NCBI GenBank assembly: GCA_021166815.1
Contig: JAJPEO010000357.1
Span: 1-10,110, forward strand
Length of the DNA stretch: 10,110 nt
Source: Nocardioides sp.
GTDB lineage: Bacteria; Actinomycetota; Actinomycetes; Propionibacteriales; Nocardioidaceae
Direction: 5' to 3'
This document shows, piece after piece, positions 7,406 to 10,110 of the stretch (positions are counted from its first letter, which is position 1; each line of letters opens with the position of its first letter). The notes below the pieces were generated by a model. It worked only from the letters and a program-made list of their open reading frames with translations. It made no database searches and had not been told where the DNA came from. The translations under genes were made by a program, and so were the position numbers.

Positions 7406-7464
7406 TCGACCCCGGAACGGCTCAGGTGGTCGGTGGGGGTCGAGGTCACCGCCACCTGAGCCGT
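7406..7464 (-). promoter_or_regulatory. Structured 5' leader: long hairpin with potential pseudoknot before DUF6504
   Basis: Bases 7417-7429 (ACGGCTCAGGTGG) and 7452-7464 (CCACCTGAGCCGT) are perfect 13-bp inverted repeats. One bulged base further in, 7431-7435 (CGGTG) pairs with 7447-7451 (CACCG), giving an 18-bp stem with an 11-nt loop. Part of the loop (7436-7443, GGGGTCGA) is perfectly complementary to 7406-7413 (TCGACCCC), between the hairpin and the ribosome site at 7390-7395. The minus-strand leader RNA could therefore form a pseudoknot close to the DUF6504 start. No U-tract follows, so a classical terminator is less likely than a translational control element or RNA stability element. 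I know of no described RNA family it matches. Confidence 0.65.
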
Positions 7465-7466
7465 GA

Positions 7467-7482
7467 TCGAACAAGTGTTCGA
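7467..7482 (-). promoter_or_regulatory. LexA SOS box
   Basis: TCGAAC AAGT GTTCGA is a perfect palindromic match to the actinobacterial/Gram-positive LexA operator (TCGAAC-N4-GTTCGA). It lies 82 bp upstream of the DUF6504 start, just downstream of the putative -10, so bound LexA would cover the transcription start. The only genes it could serve are the minus-strand operon of DUF6504, HEPN, dnaE2, the methyltransferase and dinB, since no plus-strand gene begins for another 575 bp. Confidence 0.92.
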
Positions 7483-7491
7483 ACACCCCGA

Positions 7492-7522
7492 ACGGTACTA
7501 CCTCGCACCGACAGTGCGTCAA
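7492..7522 (-). promoter_or_regulatory. Putative damage promoter of the dnaE2 operon (PafBC-type match)
   Basis: On the minus strand, CTGTCGGTG (7514-7506), an 8-nt spacer and TACCGT (7497-7492) match the PafBC-dependent RecA-independent damage promoter TTGTCRGTG-N8-TAnnnT in every fixed position except the first T. An overlapping alternative is an ordinary sigma-A-like pair, TTGACG (7522-7517), a 16-bp spacer and TAGTAC (7500-7495). Either would start transcription near 7485, at the SOS box, leaving a leader of about 100 nt. Confidence 0.7.
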
Positions 7523-7543
7523 GAGCGCACGGAAAGCTGTGGA

Positions 7544-8011
7544 TCACACCTCGCGCAGGTACGCGGAGGTGTCCTTGCGCCACAGGAAGAACACCTGGGC
7601 GACGCTCAGCACGAGCAGCACCCCGGCCAGCACGTCGAAGACCGGCGGCAGGTCGTTGACCAGGCAGGTCACCGCCACCAGCACCGCCGTCAGCGCGTTG
7701 GCCAGGAGCATCACCCGGGCCCAGCCGTGCCCGCCGGCGAGGAACGCGTGGAGCACGAGCGCGAGCAGCGCCAGGATGCTCCAGGCCACCACGGCGATCG
7801 CCACGAAGTCCGGGGCGCTGTCGCTGGCCCGCAGCGCCTCGATGCCGCCGTCCTGGAGCGTCGTCTGCGCCGACGGGTTGCCGGCAGCCCAGGCCAGCAG
7901 CAGGTCGTCGCTGCGCCACCAGGTCAGCACCGTGATCACGGCCGCGACCGCGACCGTCGCCCACATCACCCGGAGACTGTTGACGACCGATCCGGGCAGC
8001 TGGCGTGCCAT
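7544..8011 (-). CDS. Four-helix membrane protein of unknown function
   Basis: This 155-residue protein is not one I recognise. It has four predicted membrane helices at about 13-32, 68-92, 98-118 and 123-144. A short extracytoplasmic-looking loop between helices 1 and 2 contains NPSAQTTLQDGGIEALRASDSAPD, and the short hydrophilic tail is WRKDTSAYLREV. No catalytic motif is visible. The start ATG at 8011 has a GAGGAA site 5 nt upstream. It is divergent from the YbaK gene across a 47-bp gap. Its stop is about 20 bp before the damage promoter, with no obvious terminator, so weak read-through into the repair operon is possible. Confidence 0.8.
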   Translation of the reverse strand: MARQLPGSVVNSLRVMWATVAVAAVITVLTWWRSDDLLLAWAAGNPSAQTTLQDGGIEALRASDSAPDFVAIAVVAWSILALLALVLHAFLAGGHGWARVMLLANALTAVLVAVTCLVNDLPPVFDVLAGVLLVLSVAQVFFLWRKDTSAYLREV

Positions 8012-8046
8012 GCGCTTCCTCTCGTCTGCTTCTGCTCTTGCTGGCC

Positions 8047-8052
8047 TAGGCT
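8047..8052 (+). promoter_or_regulatory. Leaderless -10 (TAGGCT) of the YbaK gene
   Basis: TAGGCT ends 6 nt before the YbaK ATG and no ribosome site is present, which is the usual layout of an actinobacterial leaderless gene. The hexamer overlaps the palindrome CCTAGG (8045-8050), so on the minus strand the same bases read TAGGCC and could serve the divergent membrane-protein gene. No -35 is evident. Confidence 0.55.
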
Positions 8053-8058
8053 CGCTCC

Positions 8059-8532
8059 ATGTCGACCGAGCACCCGGCCATCACCTCGTTCAGGAACGAG
8101 CTCCGCCTCCGCGGTGGCGCCGGTGATGTGGTCATCTTGCCCGACAGCGCCCACACTGCAGCACTCGCCGCAGCGGCCCTGGGGTGCGAGGTCGGGGCGA
8201 TCGCCAACAGCCTGCTCTTCGACGCCGACGGCTCACCCGTGCTCATCCTGACCTCCGGGGCCCACCGCGTCGACACCGCGGCCACCGCGTCCCGCATCGG
8301 CGTCCGGCGCCTGGCCCGCGCCACCCCCGACTTCGTGCGCCAACACACCGGCCAGGTCATCGGCGGGGTCTCCCCCATCGACCACCCGGCGCCCGTGCCG
8401 ACCTGGATCGACCCGTGGCTGCGCCGCCACCCGGTCGTCTGGGCCGCCGCCGGCCATCCCGCCGCGGTCTTCTCCACGACCTACGACGAGCTCGTACGAC
8501 TCACCCGGGCCACCGAGGTGGAGGTCGACTGA
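8059..8532 (+). CDS. YbaK/EbsC family protein (aminoacyl-tRNA deacylase-like)
   Basis: This 157-residue protein has the YbaK/EbsC fold, whose best-known members remove wrongly attached amino acids from tRNA. Visible family motifs are LGCEVGAIANSLLFDADGSP (about 41-60), LTSGAHRVDTA, FVRQHTGQVIGGVSPI and the C-terminal VVWAAAGHPAAVFSTTYDEL. The whole protein contains no lysine, and the place where characterised YbaK/ProX proteins have their catalytic lysine appears to be Asn50 in IANSL. Deacylase activity is therefore uncertain, although this actinobacterial-looking subgroup may use another mechanism. The start is the ATG 6 nt after a TAGGCT hexamer. Its stop overlaps the next start (TGATG), so DUF4126 is translationally coupled to it. 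Confidence 0.9.
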   Translation: MSTEHPAITSFRNELRLRGGAGDVVILPDSAHTAALAAAALGCEVGAIANSLLFDADGSPVLILTSGAHRVDTAATASRIGVRRLARATPDFVRQHTGQVIGGVSPIDHPAPVPTWIDPWLRRHPVVWAAAGHPAAVFSTTYDELVRLTRATEVEVD

Positions 8533-9137
8533 TGGACGCACTCGCGCTGACGTTCTCGAGCGGATGGGCCAGTGGCATCAACGCCTACCTGGTCGTCCTG
8601 GTCCTCGGCATCGCCGACCGGCTCGGGTCCCTCGCCTCGATCCCCGACGTGCTCGCCCGCTGGGACGTGCTCGCCGCTGCCGCATTCCTGTACTCGATGG
8701 AGTTCATCGCCGACAAGATCCCCTACATCGACTCCACGTGGGACGCGATCTCCACCGCCATCCGGCCCACGGCGGGAGCGGTGATCGGCGTCCTGCTCGC
8801 CGGTGACGCCTCGTCCCTGGAGCACGCCGTCCTCGGCGTCGTGGGCGGTGGCACGGCGCTGCTCTCCCACCTGGTGTAGGCAGGTGGCTGCCTGGCCATC
8901 ACCTCCTCCCCCGAGCCGGCCAGCAACGTGCTCGCGAGCCTCACCGAGGACGCCGCCGTCCTGGGTGTCGTCTGGTTCGCGCTCGAGCACCCTCGCGCCG
9001 CGGCCGGGATCGCGGGCGTGCTGCTCGTGACCGGACTCGTGCTCCTGGTCCTGATCGCTCGCGCGGTGCGCCGTGGCTGGCGGCGGTGGAAGCAGAGGGA
9101 GCCGCTCCACCTCGCGGGGCATCCCACGGATCGCTGA
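8532..9137 (+). pseudogene. DUF4126 membrane protein, interrupted by an in-frame TAG
   Basis: Starting at the ATG that overlaps the YbaK stop, with a GGAGG site 7 nt before it, the frame encodes a typical DUF4126 N-terminus: SGWASGINAYLVVLVLG, FIADKIPYIDSTWDAISTAIRPTAGAVIG and GGGTALLSHLV. A TAG codon at 8877-8879 (codon 116) stops it. The same frame continues as the expected C-terminal half (TSSPEPASNVLASLTEDAAVLG, a last membrane helix and the basic end ARAVRRGWRRWKQ) to a TGA at 9135-9137. Family members normally have SHLVKAGGRLAIN here, so AAG-to-TAG is one substitution; the nearby Cys in GGCLAI also looks like an Arg replacement. Function of the family is unknown. It is a recent nonsense mutation, a sequencing error or read-through. 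Confidence 0.85.
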
Positions 9138-9140
9138 GCC

Positions 9141-9146
9141 TAGGGT
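9141..9146 (+). promoter_or_regulatory. Leaderless -10 (TAGGGT) of the FAD oxidoreductase gene
   Basis: TAGGGT ends 6 nt before the GTG start of the oxidoreductase, just after the DUF4126 frame ends. There is no ribosome site in the 15-bp gap. This matches the YbaK arrangement and supports GTG 9153 as the start. Confidence 0.55.
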
Positions 9147-9152
9147 GGCCCC

Positions 9153-10110
9153 GTGGCGAACGTGGTGGTGGTCGGCGGTGGGTTCGGTGGGCTCGCGAGT
9201 GCGGCACGCCTGGCCAAGCTGGGCCATGACGTCACGCTGTGCGAGCGCTCCGGCACTCTCGGCGGGGCGCTGAGCTCCGCCCACCTCGACGACTTCACGT
9301 GGGACGCCGGACCCACCAGCACGCTGCTGCCGGCCGTGGTGCGGGACCTGTTCCGCAAGTCCGGACGACCGCTCGAGCGCGAGGTCGACCTCCAGCCGCT
9401 CGACCTCGTCCGGGAGCATCGCTTCGAGGACGGCTCCGTCCTGCGCCTGCCGGGCCACTCCCGCGCCGCCCAGCTCGAGGCGTTCGACTCCCTGGGCCCG
9501 GGGCTCGGGCAGCAGTGGGTCGACCACGTCGCGTCGTACGGCGACACGTGGGCGCTGCTGCGCAAGGAGTGGTACGAGCGTCCGTGGAGCCCCGACGTCG
9601 AGCCTCGCCAGCTCCGCTCGCTGCTGGCCTCGCGGGAGTCGCTGCACACCCGCCTGCGGCGCACGTTCAAGGACCAGCGCCTGCGACTCGTCGCAGGCCA
9701 CACGTCGATCACCGGTGGCCACGACCTGCGCAACGTGCCGGCGTGGGCCGGGCTGACGGTCCACCTCGAGCAACGCTTCGGCACGTGGACCGTGCCGGGC
9801 GGGATGGCCAGGCTCGGGGAGGCGATGGCCCAGCGGCTGCAGACCCGGGGGGTCAGCGTGCAGACCGGCACCGAGGTCCACGACGTGGTGGTCCGTGGCG
9901 GGCGCGCCGTCGGGGTGTCGACCGACGCGGGCGAGATCGACGCCGACGTCGTCGTGGTCGCCGTCGATCCCCGGCGCATCCCCGCGCTGGCCCGGCACGT
10001 GCGGCGCACGACGCCGGCGATCCCGCCGGTCATCTGCCACGTCGGGCTCGAGGGCGAGGTGCCGGACCTGGCCCACGAGGTCGTGCTCCACGGCGACCCC
10101 CGGCTCGTGG
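9153..10110 (+). CDS. CrtI-like FAD-dependent oxidoreductase (partial, 5' part)
   Basis: The first 319 codons are present and the gene runs off the right edge. It begins with an FAD-binding Rossmann motif, VVVVGGGFGGLASAARLAKL (residues 4-23), followed by the ribose-binding Glu31 (LCERS) and GTLGGAL. The next segment, FTWDAGPTSTLLP, is characteristic of the phytoene desaturase (CrtI) and amine oxidase superfamily. A second family segment is FGTWTVPGGMARLGEAMAQRL, followed by the FAD-domain stretch VSVQTGTEVHDVVVRGGRAVGV. Members oxidise carotenoids or other lipophilic substrates, but many actinobacterial relatives have no known substrate and no other carotenoid gene is visible, so I do not assign crtI. 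The GTG start follows a TAGGGT hexamer by 6 nt. Confidence 0.88.
   Translation, partial: MANVVVVGGGFGGLASAARLAKLGHDVTLCERSGTLGGALSSAHLDDFTWDAGPTSTLLPAVVRDLFRKSGRPLEREVDLQPLDLVREHRFEDGSVLRLPGHSRAAQLEAFDSLGPGLGQQWVDHVASYGDTWALLRKEWYERPWSPDVEPRQLRSLLASRESLHTRLRRTFKDQRLRLVAGHTSITGGHDLRNVPAWAGLTVHLEQRFGTWTVPGGMARLGEAMAQRLQTRGVSVQTGTEVHDVVVRGGRAVGVSTDAGEIDADVVVVAVDPRRIPALARHVRRTTPAIPPVICHVGLEGEVPDLAHEVVLHGDPRLV

Noticed and set aside
8928-9137. Independent small gene starting at GTG 8928
   Set aside because: It is the C-terminal half of DUF4126 in the same frame as the first half, with no ribosome site; better explained as the remainder after the TAG.
8481-10091. A 536-codon open frame on the minus strand opposite DUF4126 and the FAD oxidoreductase
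   Set aside because: The composition is typical antisense shadow (Arg, Gly, His, Asp), while the plus strand shows clear FAD-binding and DUF4126 motifs.
1-10110. CRISPR arrays, insertion sequences, tRNA or rRNA genes
   Set aside because: No repeat-spacer pattern, transposase, terminal repeats or RNA gene sequence was seen on either strand.

Overview
The window is GC-rich and uses GTG starts, short intergenic gaps and leaderless-type promoters. It carries families that are largely actinobacterial (DUF3040, DUF6504, SAV_6107-type HEPN, an actinobacterial-type DnaE2). It looks like chromosome from an actinomycete, most likely of the Nocardioidaceae type; the phylum is a firm inference and the family a guess.

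Layout. At the left edge is the 3' end of a plus-strand gene, probably a TgpA-type transglutaminase-like membrane protein. It converges on a minus-strand DUF3040 membrane protein, with a perfect hairpin terminator between them. From about 7.5 kb back to 0.85 kb the minus strand carries a compact set that reads as one DNA-damage operon: a DUF6504 protein, a SAV_6107-type HEPN protein, the error-prone polymerase DnaE2, a SAM-dependent methyltransferase and the Y-family polymerase DinB (Pol IV). Gaps are 9 to 28 bp, and the HEPN and dnaE2 genes overlap. Upstream of DUF6504 are a perfect LexA-type SOS box and, just before it, a match to the PafBC-dependent damage promoter pattern. The roughly 100-nt leader that follows can fold into a long hairpin whose loop can pair with sequence just before the ribosome binding site.

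Right of this, a minus-strand four-helix membrane protein of unknown function is divergent from a plus-strand YbaK/EbsC-type protein (apparently leaderless and lysine-free). That gene overlaps a DUF4126 membrane protein gene interrupted by an in-frame TAG. The window ends inside a CrtI-like FAD-dependent oxidoreductase that also appears leaderless.

How they work together. The central operon is a translesion-synthesis cassette: DnaE2 and DinB are the polymerases, and HEPN and DUF6504 are small associated proteins of unknown role. No imuA' or imuB gene, the usual DnaE2 partners, is present in the window. The most interesting points are the dual damage-response promoter, the structured leader RNA, and the HEPN protein with an RX4H motif coupled to dnaE2. 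The flanking genes look like ordinary chromosome.
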